From Ehrlichia ruminantium (GTDB taxonomy: Bacteria > Pseudomonadota > Alphaproteobacteria > Rickettsiales > Anaplasmataceae), in assembly GCF_009728835.1 (NCBI RefSeq), contig NZ_CP033455.1:1126448-1190447 (forward strand): a DNA stretch of 64,000 bases, written 5' to 3'. Position 1 is the first letter of the stretch. The number at the start of each line of letters is the position of its first letter. Of this stretch, positions 11,374-20,724 are shown piece after piece. The notes beneath the pieces are model-generated. The model was not told the DNA's origin. It made no database searches and saw only the letters and a list, made by a program, of their open reading frames with translations. The translations under genes were made by a program, and so were the position numbers.

Positions 11374-12621
11374 TTATGTAAACATTCTAGGCAATAAATC
11401 ATCTAGCAAATCACACATAATAACATCACGCTGATCACCAGTTTTCATATCTTTTACTTTCACTACATTATTCTGAAGCTCATCATCTCCAAAGATTAAG
11501 ACTATATCAGCATCATTTGCCTTTCTTAATTCATTTTTTAGACTAGAACCTTTATAATTATTCCAACACACATGGATACCTTCATTCCGTAACTCATAAG
11601 CAAGTTTAACAGCATAAAATCTTGCACTATCTCCTATAGGTATCAACACAACATTTTTAGGCTTTTTATATTCATAATCTACTAAAGCGCTAAGTCTTTC
11701 AAGACCTGCCGCAAAACCAATTGCAGGCATATCATTTCCCCCCATAGATTTTACTAATCCATCATATCTACCACCAGCAATCACTGCATTTTGAGATCCT
11801 AACTCAGAAGTTGTAAATTCAAATACCGTATTACAATAGTAATCTAAACCTCTAACTATATTGTGATTGACAACATAATGAATAGATAAGCTATCCAATC
11901 CATCCAAAACTTCTTTAAAGAACCTTTTGGAAATCTGACTATAAAATCTAGAAATACTAGGAGCATTCAGCAAAATTTCACGATCTTCAGGAGCTTTAGA
12001 ATCTAATATCCTTAATGGATTTACAATAAGTCTATGTTGACTATCTTTTGATAGATCATTTTTATATTTACTCAAGTACTCTACAAGATGTACTTTATAT
12101 GAATCTATAGTTTCTCTATCACCTAAAAAATTAATCTCCAGTTTAACACAATCTAACAATTTTAATTCACTCAATATATTATAACCTAATGATATCATCT
12201 CAACATCTGCAATCGGACTATCACTCCCGAAAAACTCAAAATTAATTTGATGAAATTGTCTTTGACGACACTTTTGAGGTCTCTCATAACGAAATACAGG
12301 ACCACTAGAAAATAACCTTACAGGCACAGCCAAATTTTTACTAATAAGTAATCTTACAATAGCTGATGTAAATTCTGGTCTTAGTGTTATATCTTCCCCA
12401 CCTTTATCCTTAAAATTATACATCTCTTTAGTTACAATATCAGAAGTATCACCCAACTTAGTAAATACCTCTGTAAACTCAATAATGGGAGTATCAACAG
12501 GTATAAATCCATATCTACTTGCTATTGTTTGAGCTAAATGTTGTATATACTGAAATTTATAAAGTTCATTACCAAATAAATCTTTAGTTCCCCTCACTTC
12601 TCTTAATTTAGTACGCTGCAT
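11374..12621 (-). CDS. hisS: Histidyl-tRNA synthetase
   Basis: A 415-residue class II aminoacyl-tRNA synthetase that charges tRNA-His in the cytoplasm. It opens with REVRGTKDLFG, the usual N-terminal block. Motif 2 is RYERPQKCRQRQFHQ near residues 110-125. The histidine-binding loop GLDYYCNTVFEF is near 255 (the HisA motif is usually GLDYY), followed by AGGRYDGLV near 280 and motif 3 GFAAGLERL near 302. The C-terminal 95 residues form the anticodon-binding domain. Length fits bacterial HisRS of about 420. The gene stands alone; no hisA/B-type genes are near. Confidence 0.96.
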   Translation of the reverse strand: MQRTKLREVRGTKDLFGNELYKFQYIQHLAQTIASRYGFIPVDTPIIEFTEVFTKLGDTSDIVTKEMYNFKDKGGEDITLRPEFTSAIVRLLISKNLAVPVRLFSSGPVFRYERPQKCRQRQFHQINFEFFGSDSPIADVEMISLGYNILSELKLLDCVKLEINFLGDRETIDSYKVHLVEYLSKYKNDLSKDSQHRLIVNPLRILDSKAPEDREILLNAPSISRFYSQISKRFFKEVLDGLDSLSIHYVVNHNIVRGLDYYCNTVFEFTTSELGSQNAVIAGGRYDGLVKSMGGNDMPAIGFAAGLERLSALVDYEYKKPKNVVLIPIGDSARFYAVKLAYELRNEGIHVCWNNYKGSSLKNELRKANDADIVLIFGDDELQNNVVKVKDMKTGDQRDVIMCDLLDDLLPRMFT

Positions 12622-12918
12622 AAGATTACTCCATACCGATCTATTTAATATTCTCTATTCTACAACTATATACATATTACTTTGATCAATCCACAAAAAC
12701 ACACACAACAAACTATTCAGAAAGGTTTTGGTAGTGGGTTCCTTTTGATTGTATATAGTAAAAGCATAACGACTAAATATAATAGCATTTAGAGTTCTAT
12801 AATTTAATGGAGTGTTAAGTGTATTAATATATGCAACACATTATTAATACCAAAAAGGCAGTTGCTAAAACCATTATAGAAAGATACAATAAACCCTCAT
12901 ATTCACCTTTAAACATTT

Positions 12919-13647
12919 ATGGTACACAAAATCTACGAAGGAAAAGCAAAAATCATATTGTCAACTTCTAACCCCACAGAAGTTATACAGCATTTCAAAG
13001 ATGAAATAACTGCATTTAATAATAAAAAAGCTGACATTATTCCTGAAAAAGGAATAATTAATAACCATATAAGTGCACTTTTAATGAAAAAACTCACAGC
13101 TACAGGTATAAACACACATTTTATATCTTTATTAAATGAAAGAGAACAACTAATAAAGCACGCAACAATAATACCAATCGAAGTAGTTATACGGAATGCA
13201 TCAGCTGGTAACTTCAGCAAAAGATTTAATATGAAAGAGGGTATCACATTTAAATTACCCATTATTGAGTTTTATTATAAAAATGATGAATTATCTGACC
13301 CAATGATCAGTGAAAGTCATATTTTAAGCTTTGAATTACTTACACATCAGGAACTTGAAACTATCAAAAAGCTGGCATTCAATATAAACAACACCTTAAG
13401 TAAACTTTTCTTAAACGTAAACATAAAACTAATAGATTTCAAATTAGAATTTGGTAGGTTATACAGTAATCAGTCCGAATTACTTCTGGCTGATGAAATA
13501 AGTCCTGATACATGCAGGCTTTGGGATATATCTACTGACAAGAAACTAGATAAAGATTGTTACCGACTCAATCTTGGTAACGTAATAGAAAGATATAGGG
13601 AAGTTGCACAGAGATTACACGCTTTACCAGATGTTCCAAATACATAA
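12919..13647 (+). CDS. purC: Phosphoribosylaminoimidazole-succinocarboxamide synthase
   Basis: A 242-residue SAICAR synthetase, which joins aspartate to CAIR in de novo purine synthesis using ATP. The N terminus has YEGKAKI at about 6-12, the glycine-rich ATP-binding start of the family. IEVVIRNASAGNF at about 87-99 matches the conserved VVRNxAAGS-like block, and DEISPDTCRLWD at about 192-203 is the C-terminal family signature. Length is as expected for bacterial PurC of about 237-250. An intact purC fits the known ability of Ehrlichia to make its own purines, unlike Rickettsia. No purine gene is adjacent. Confidence 0.95.
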   Translation: MVHKIYEGKAKIILSTSNPTEVIQHFKDEITAFNNKKADIIPEKGIINNHISALLMKKLTATGINTHFISLLNEREQLIKHATIIPIEVVIRNASAGNFSKRFNMKEGITFKLPIIEFYYKNDELSDPMISESHILSFELLTHQELETIKKLAFNINNTLSKLFLNVNIKLIDFKLEFGRLYSNQSELLLADEISPDTCRLWDISTDKKLDKDCYRLNLGNVIERYREVAQRLHALPDVPNT

Positions 13648-15161
13648 TATTAGAATTAAATTAGAAGTAACTATAAAATAAAGAAATTAGTATAAATAAA
13701 CATAGACCTACATCCAATAGTTTTCACTATATAATATAGGAATACACTAACCACTGATATAAGTACCTTGATATAAAAAATTAATAACATATTACAGAAG
13801 AGCTTATCAGTAGTTCCACTAAAATATAATTTACTAAAGGTAAATAAAAATTATACAAAAAACACAAATTTTATTAAACTCTGTATAAGAACTCTTAGAA
13901 TCCAATCAAAACAATATATAAATACCCTTTAAATACATGTTTGTAATTTACATAACACATTCCGCTACATAAAAAGATATAGTGTCCAATTAATAATCAT
14001 ATAATATTATCAATATCGATAACTATATTTTTCTTAGTACAGTAGAAAATAATACCTATGTTACCATGTAGATAAAATCATAATAAATTGACTATGTACA
14101 CTTAACCCTATGTATATATAGTTATGAAAGCATAATTTACAAAAACAGAACAGATAAATCAAATCATACAAGGTACAAAAAAATAAAATTACATATCCAA
14201 CTTAGAAAATAGAATACCAAATGGTATTTTATAAGTATAAAACTGATCATTTATGTAATTACAATAATCTACTCTTAGTCCAGAATACAACTCTATTCTT
14301 TGACACTTTGTATATTATACAGTACAAGTCCAACTACTTTCAAAAAGTCATAACTAATACAATATTTCTTTTATATAACCTTCAAAATATAAAACCGCAT
14401 TACAGTACATTAAATAAATAGTTGTTAACACACTTTACACTAACTAAATTACAAAACCTTAAATGCCACCATATCAGTTGTTACATTTTTGCTGCATACA
14501 ATCAAAATGGACCGACTTCTAAAATCCTTATCATAAATGCAATACCATTGCACATTAACTAAACGATAGATACACTTGATATTATATCCAAATAAATGAA
14601 ATTACTCCTAAAATCTACTATATGCAATATTCTCATACAATTTTCAAAATATAAAATTGCATTACAGTATACACAATGAATAGTTGTTAACACACTTTAC
14701 ACTAACTAAATTACAAAACCTTAAATGCCACCATATCAGTTGTTACATTTTTGCTGCATACAATCAAAATGGACCGACTTCTAAAATCCTTATCATAAAT
14801 GCAATACCATTGCACATTAACTAAACGATAGATACACTTGATATTACCCCCAAACAAATGAAATTATTCCTAAAATCTACTATATGCAATATTCTCATAC
14901 AATTTTCAAAATATAAAATTGCATTACAGTATATAAAATGAATAGTTGTTAATACACGGGACACATCAATTAAATCAAAACATCCTGGCTACTACATTAT
15001 TTGCTATACCCTGTACTATATAAGTTAGCAGTAAAAACTGAAACCCTTTATAGTACATATGTTTCCTATATACATTTACCAACAACATTATAGTACAGCG
15101 TATAACAATAATTTATATAGTCAAAGAATACACGTCATATTACATTAACCATGATATGTAT
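13648..15161. other. Long gene-free stretch containing a 262-bp tandem repeat
   Basis: About 1.5 kb with no supported gene. The right half is a 262-bp tandem repeat, listed separately. A small open frame at 14221-14421 runs into the repeat and is not convincing. Confidence 0.55.
14380..14960. repeat. Tandem repeat, 262-bp unit, about 2.2 copies
   Basis: The marker GTTGTTAA occurs at 14421, 14683 and 14945, exactly 262 bases apart each time. The first full unit (from 14421) and the second are almost identical across their length, with a handful of substitutions near 14590-14680. A partial unit precedes them and only a short stretch follows. Intergenic tandem repeats of this size are typical of Ehrlichia, notably E. 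ruminantium. Confidence 0.9.
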
Positions 15162-16790
15162 TTATTTCATATACATTGCACTATTACACAAGCATAAACA
15201 ACACATACCACGAGATCCTCCTACAATACCCGCAGTAGGATACATTACACCAGGTTTGCGTTTTAATACACCCATATCTTGCTCTAATTTCTCACAGATA
15301 TGATTTACACAAGTTATGTGATCCTTTAATATCACTACTGTATCATTAGGAACCTCACTTAATTTTATAACTTGATGCATACTTTGATACATCTGCTTTA
15401 AAGTAGTCCTAGATTCTAATAATGCTCGTTCATAATTTACACAATCATCTGTCAAAAAATCACACACAATTTTAGGAAAATCTTTTGCAGAAGAAGATAA
15501 CCTAGATACTTCATCCATACGATCTAATACAATATCTCGCTGAGAACAAAGATCTAATAATTTCTGCTGATCTACACCCAAAGTTAACCATGTACTCATA
15601 TCAGCATCTTGTTCAATAACTGAATAAGCTGACCTCACATTACTACTAATACATTCCAGCACTTTCTCCCTTACTATTTTATAGTTCATCTGTGTAGAAG
15701 ACCATGTCTTAGACAATAAAAATTCTATCTCTTTGTTTATTTTCTGAAAATGCATAGTTAAAGTATCAGATATCTCCTGACATATATCACATATATCCTT
15801 AGTTGGCAGCATCATATACAAAAAAGGTTCTGCCATCGAAGCTATGTGTTGATATTTTTCCATATCAAGTCTTCTACTATTTCGGCGTTTACTTTCTTCT
15901 TCTGAATTTACAAAATGTTCCTGAATACCAAGTAACACATTCCTCAAAGAATCTTGTAATTTATCACGTAATAAGGATAATGCCACACCTGGAATACTTG
16001 TATCAAGAACAAGATATTTTACCAACCTTTTAACATATACCATATCTACACCCGAAATTTTACCAAGTTTTTGCATTAACCCAACTACAAGCTTATAACT
16101 AACATGATCTCGAGAAGACAATATTTCCGTCATATTAGGGATACACTTTTCTTTTAATGCACTAACCATCTCCCGATCAGATTGCGCTTCAGCATAAATC
16201 CCAACCAAGTCCGAAAATTTTTCAAGTTCTTCTGAACATATTTCTTGTACACGCTGTGTAAAATCTTCTTCACTCATACTACTACGCATACTTATTAAAG
16301 CCTGATCCTTTTTATTCGCTTCATTTATTGCAAGATAACTATTTTCTTTAGCTTGTAATATTCTTTCATTTGTAACTCTATGAATTTCCTCCTTTTGGCT
16401 AATAAATTCTATAACTTTTATTACTTCATAATTAATAAGTTTTCTAACAAACTCATTATTAAATAATACTTCTTTACCTTTGAGTAAAACCATAATAGAT
16501 TTCATTATTGCATGCATAGCAGGAGATTGCTTAGAATTTTTAACTGTCAAATCTTCATTTCTTAACGCTTTACCTACTAATGTTAATAACTTGTAAAACT
16601 GCAGATCACGTTCGTATATAACTAAGAAAGTTTTTAGATCCTCAAACTTTTCTTGTTCAGTTTTTAATAGACCCATTACTTCTCTAGCATATAATCTATC
16701 TTCTAACGTATGATCAATTCCTAAAGATACTTTAAAACCTGCATATGATCTATCAGAAACACCAGCAACATCGTTTCCTTCATTCATCAT
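15162..16790 (-). CDS. Uncharacterised helical, coiled-coil-like protein
   Basis: A 542-residue protein I do not recognise. The start at 16790 is supported by AGAGGA seven bases upstream. The sequence is rich in Glu, Lys, Leu and Met with long helix-favouring stretches, for example around residues 130-230 and 330-420, suggesting coiled coils. No hydrophobic membrane segment is visible, unlike its downstream neighbours. The C terminus ends in a Cys cluster, CCLCLCNS, close to the last residues, which could be a metal or lipid site but may be chance. It is the first of a run of eleven same-strand unrecognised proteins reaching 36.3 kb. Confidence 0.8.
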   Translation of the reverse strand: MMNEGNDVAGVSDRSYAGFKVSLGIDHTLEDRLYAREVMGLLKTEQEKFEDLKTFLVIYERDLQFYKLLTLVGKALRNEDLTVKNSKQSPAMHAIMKSIMVLLKGKEVLFNNEFVRKLINYEVIKVIEFISQKEEIHRVTNERILQAKENSYLAINEANKKDQALISMRSSMSEEDFTQRVQEICSEELEKFSDLVGIYAEAQSDREMVSALKEKCIPNMTEILSSRDHVSYKLVVGLMQKLGKISGVDMVYVKRLVKYLVLDTSIPGVALSLLRDKLQDSLRNVLLGIQEHFVNSEEESKRRNSRRLDMEKYQHIASMAEPFLYMMLPTKDICDICQEISDTLTMHFQKINKEIEFLLSKTWSSTQMNYKIVREKVLECISSNVRSAYSVIEQDADMSTWLTLGVDQQKLLDLCSQRDIVLDRMDEVSRLSSSAKDFPKIVCDFLTDDCVNYERALLESRTTLKQMYQSMHQVIKLSEVPNDTVVILKDHITCVNHICEKLEQDMGVLKRKPGVMYPTAGIVGGSRGMCCLCLCNSAMYMK

Positions 16791-16981
16791 AATATAATCC
16801 TCTTATATATTTAAATTTCTTCTGACAACAACACACTAATTTATTAACAACTTGTAATGCAATACTAACTAAAATGTATACTTTTTAACTTAAAAAATTA
16901 ATCTTTATCACATAAAAATGTTCTCTATCTTTACGTAAATCATGTAAAACTACATAAATATTACAAAGTGACAATACACAA

Positions 16982-19900
16982 TTACACAGTTAATCCACTG
17001 CTTTTATTCCATTCCATCCCTATCAAATCTCTTACATCTTCCAGAATATTAGTAGGAGTAGAAGTACTTGCTTCTTTACTTTGACATCCTTTCTTAGCAA
17101 TATCATTATATTGCCGTGTAGCATGATATGCTTTCACCATAGACAATAAAGCATCTGTATCTCCACTAAAAATCTTAGACTCAGGTATCAAATATTTTAC
17201 TAAACCCACACCTTTTCCATCACCCAATATATAAGGTACTAAACTTCTAACATTAGAAAGAACTTTTTTAGACTGATCGTCAAACCTCCAACAATCAAAA
17301 ACAATACGTGATATAAGATATCTCATGTAACCAGCATCACATCTTAATAATGCTTCCTTTTCTTTTACTAAACTGTCGCGAATTTCCTGAACTAACTCTC
17401 TCTTTTTTTCTACTTCATCTAACTCACTCAACAACTCTTTCTCACTTTTACTAAAATGGTTTACAACACGTCTCACAAAAGAATCTTTCTGTTGCTCTTG
17501 CTCAGCTACACACTTTTCAATTTTTCTCTTTATTTCATCATATTGTTTAGACAATATGTCAGTCTGCTTTATTGCTTCTATAGCACTGCGACAGATACAC
17601 GTTGAATAATAAACTAGTCTCTGAAAATAAATATTTCCCTGTAAGATTCCTTTCCTCATTGATAACAATCCACCTATCAACTTCCATTCATTCTCAGATA
17701 CGGGACCTTTACCAAAAAAGACCTTATTAAATACAGGAACAATATTCACTAAAATTCTAAATAGGCATTTTTCATCACGCATAAGCATCATTGATGCCAT
17801 ATCATCATCAGTATGATTAGCTTGTTTCATTACATATTGTACTATATTTCTTGTGTCACTATCATTAATAAAACACAAACCAATAGTCCCCCCTATTAAA
17901 TCTACAATGTCGATAAGGTTGTAGTACAACTTCTCATTATCATCTTCAATTAATCGGGAAAATTGTTTCCTACTCTTTTCTAAAGTATCAGATAATTTTT
18001 TGTTACTATTAGCACTAGAATCGATATCACGTATCATCTGATCTATAAAATATGACCCAATACCAACCATAGGTAGACTGTCATCAGTACATTCACTATC
18101 AGAAGAACATGAAAACTCCTTATCGGGCTTGTCGTCATCACATTTCTTCACGTCCATTGTTGTACTAGTATCTTTGCCCAAACATGTATCACGAGAAAAC
18201 GATGAAGAACTCAATTCCAATTGACACTTTACAACAGATCCAATATCTTGAACCTGAGACTCACCTACAGAATTATGGATTGAATCAATAGTAGTATAAG
18301 TTGATGACACAACTTTTTCATCAACATCATGTTCTCCACTTAAATCAATTACATTATGTTTACTTTCCAAAGCACCAGGTGTTACTGGATTGTTTATGAC
18401 AGGTTCAACACTTTGCACTCTATGTTTTATGACAGAACTACAAGCTGGATTAACAGTAATACCACCTAACGATACAACAACTTTCTCGCTAGTATTGGGT
18501 TCTCCTTCTAAATTAACATTAGAAACATCTAATGCATTAATCATAGAAGGGTTAACCATAAGAGAAGCTGTCTGCCTAATAACACCATCTTGCTGTTGCT
18601 CGACTTGTTTTATACGCTCAACACCAGTTGCCAAATTACCTGGATCTTCACTTGCCTCATCCTGAGGTACACTATGACATTCATTATGAACACCAGCAAC
18701 CCTTGTGTTTTCTACCGTTAACAATAATCCCTTTTGCTCTCCAGAAACATCTGAATAAGACATACTAACTGACTCAGGTATACTAACATTCAAACGCTGT
18801 TTTTGAGTATCATACATATTACTAGGACAAGAATTAGAACCCGGATTATCCATAGTTTCACTATACATAGAATGACCATCTTTATAAAAATCTAACATTA
18901 CAGAACAAGTGTCACTTAAAGTACGAGCTGAACTATCCTGATTATTAGTACTCATAAGATCACAACTTGAATTCATTTGGTAAATACCTTGTCCATCAAC
19001 ATAGATGCCAGGTTTAACATTTTCGACGGGAGTGTTTTTTCCATCAGTAGATAAACCAGAATCTTTAGGATTATTTAATCCCACACTTAACAGTTTTTCT
19101 TGAAAATCTCTTATACTATTAGTTTGAACACAAGAAACGGCATGAGTATTCTGCAAAACATCACCTTCCATATTACATTTTACATAAACATCTCCAGTAG
19201 AGACTACGTCCTCTTCTACAGATTCCTCAGTAGTACCTCCTATAGGCATCGCTTCATTAGTAACAGACAAATTCAACTCTTCTGATGTTTCCAGTTTTGT
19301 ATATAACGGCCTCACTTGAGTATTACTCATATTATCAGACCCAGTACTAGAAACAGCACAAGAACTTAGATGAACATCACTTTCTATTTTCCAGTCTACA
19401 CAACCATTACTAGGAACTACTTCCTTCCCCACAGATTTTTCTTTGGTCTCTTCTGCAGGTATTGTCCCACTAGCATCAGGTAAACTTGATTCTTCTGACG
19501 TCCTTAGTGTTGTATATAACGGCCCCACTTGAGTATTACTCATATTATCAGACCCAGTATTAGAAACAGCACAAGAACTCGGATGAACATCATTTTCTAT
19601 TTTGCAGTCTATACAACCATTACTAGGAACTACTTCCTTCCCCACAGATTTTTCTTTGGTCTCTTCTGCAGGTATTGTCCCACTAGCATCAGGTAAACTT
19701 GATTCTTCTAACGTCCTTAGTGTTGTATATAACGGCCCCACTTGAGTATTACTCATATTATCAGACCCAGTACTAGAAACAGCACAAGAACTCGGGTGAA
19801 CATCACTTTCTATTTTGCAGTCTACACAACCATTACTAGGAACTACTTCCTTCGCCACAGATTTTTCTTTGGTCTCTTCTACAGATACTGCTCCACTAGT

Positions 19901-20497
19901 ATTAGGTAAACATGATCCCTCTGGTGCTATTAGTTGTGTATTCAATATTGTTCTTCTAATATTTCTTACATTATCAGTCTGAGAATGAAGAACAGTACTG
20001 TTACCTCGAAAAATAGTATTTGGTCTCTCAATACTCGATTCAATATCACTACTTGTCTCTATAGCATCAACACTATCATGAACATCACAATCAACAACAC
20101 CTACTTTATCTACAACTCGTTTACTTCCTGTTGCACTACTGCACTTGACAACGTGCAATATAGAAGTTTGACCTTCTACTTGATCTACCCGAGAAGATGC
20201 ACCAGTAGGCATAGTTCCAGAATTACCACTTACATCACCATCTTTCTGATAATCAACTGATTTTAGGCATTGATTATCATCTAAGTCATCCACCACATCT
20301 ATTTCTTTTTCATCTTTACCATATTTGCAAAAGGTAACATCATCCTTGGAATCATTTGATATATGTAAACGGCCTAGCATTCTCTTTATAGTATTTATAA
20401 TATATAACATTAAATTAACTATAAGCAAAACATAAGCAAGACATACAAGAACCAGCACTACATTAGTTATTGCTTCATACAACACTATACTACCCAT
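16982..20497 (-). CDS. Large membrane-anchored protein with 71-residue tandem repeats
   Basis: A 1171-residue protein I do not recognise. A hydrophobic segment at about residues 10-33 is followed by a basic stretch, so it is probably a single N-terminal anchor. Residues of about 180-412 form four repeats of 71 residues, the central ones nearly identical and the outer ones decayed, with blocks such as EETKEKSVGKEVVPSNGC and GSDNMSNTQVGPLYT. A long low-complexity Ser/Asp/Val-rich region follows to about 800. The C-terminal 320 residues look folded and helical, with a probable coiled coil near 1040-1085. The layout (anchor, repeats, disordered linker, helical domain) recalls repeat-bearing surface or secreted proteins of Ehrlichia, but I see no match to TRP32, TRP47, TRP120 or Ank200. 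Confidence 0.85.
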   Translation of the reverse strand: MGSIVLYEAITNVVLVLVCLAYVLLIVNLMLYIINTIKRMLGRLHISNDSKDDVTFCKYGKDEKEIDVVDDLDDNQCLKSVDYQKDGDVSGNSGTMPTGASSRVDQVEGQTSILHVVKCSSATGSKRVVDKVGVVDCDVHDSVDAIETSSDIESSIERPNTIFRGNSTVLHSQTDNVRNIRRTILNTQLIAPEGSCLPNTSGAVSVEETKEKSVAKEVVPSNGCVDCKIESDVHPSSCAVSSTGSDNMSNTQVGPLYTTLRTLEESSLPDASGTIPAEETKEKSVGKEVVPSNGCIDCKIENDVHPSSCAVSNTGSDNMSNTQVGPLYTTLRTSEESSLPDASGTIPAEETKEKSVGKEVVPSNGCVDWKIESDVHLSSCAVSSTGSDNMSNTQVRPLYTKLETSEELNLSVTNEAMPIGGTTEESVEEDVVSTGDVYVKCNMEGDVLQNTHAVSCVQTNSIRDFQEKLLSVGLNNPKDSGLSTDGKNTPVENVKPGIYVDGQGIYQMNSSCDLMSTNNQDSSARTLSDTCSVMLDFYKDGHSMYSETMDNPGSNSCPSNMYDTQKQRLNVSIPESVSMSYSDVSGEQKGLLLTVENTRVAGVHNECHSVPQDEASEDPGNLATGVERIKQVEQQQDGVIRQTASLMVNPSMINALDVSNVNLEGEPNTSEKVVVSLGGITVNPACSSVIKHRVQSVEPVINNPVTPGALESKHNVIDLSGEHDVDEKVVSSTYTTIDSIHNSVGESQVQDIGSVVKCQLELSSSSFSRDTCLGKDTSTTMDVKKCDDDKPDKEFSCSSDSECTDDSLPMVGIGSYFIDQMIRDIDSSANSNKKLSDTLEKSRKQFSRLIEDDNEKLYYNLIDIVDLIGGTIGLCFINDSDTRNIVQYVMKQANHTDDDMASMMLMRDEKCLFRILVNIVPVFNKVFFGKGPVSENEWKLIGGLLSMRKGILQGNIYFQRLVYYSTCICRSAIEAIKQTDILSKQYDEIKRKIEKCVAEQEQQKDSFVRRVVNHFSKSEKELLSELDEVEKKRELVQEIRDSLVKEKEALLRCDAGYMRYLISRIVFDCWRFDDQSKKVLSNVRSLVPYILGDGKGVGLVKYLIPESKIFSGDTDALLSMVKAYHATRQYNDIAKKGCQSKEASTSTPTNILEDVRDLIGMEWNKSSGLTV
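19260..19960 (-). repeat. Coding tandem repeat, 213-bp unit
   Basis: The marker TGAGTATTACTC occurs at 19317, 19530 and 19743, 213 bases apart, encoding a 71-residue unit. The unit is a multiple of three, so gain or loss of copies keeps the frame. The edge copies are diverged and the inner copies almost identical, as expected from recent homogenisation. Confidence 0.9.
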
Positions 20498-20651
20498 ATG
20501 ATTTTACGAGAAAAATTAATATTAGTTAATAAAAAAATATATTTAATAACTAAGTAATTATAATAAAAAAAAGTTATTATTTCTAATAAATTTTTTAAAT
20601 AATTATTAAAATATATTATACTTTATTTGAATAATATTAATTTATATAAAA

Positions 20652-20669
20652 ATAAAACTTAAGTTTTAT
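20652..20669. promoter_or_regulatory. Perfect 18-bp palindrome in a very AT-rich intergenic region
   Basis: ATAAAACTTAAGTTTTAT lies between two minus-strand genes, 155 bases upstream of the start at 20497. Both halves are exact. It could be a site for a dimeric regulator or part of a weak terminator for the upstream gene; chance palindromes are not rare in sequence this AT-rich. Confidence 0.3.
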
Positions 20670-20724
20670 ACTAAAATATAATTATTTTTTAATAATTATA
20701 TCACATCAATAACATTAGAAAGTG

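Noticed and set aside
14221..14421. 66-codon frame ahead of the 262-bp repeat
   Set aside because: It runs into the tandem repeat, lacks a ribosome-binding site and has random-looking composition.
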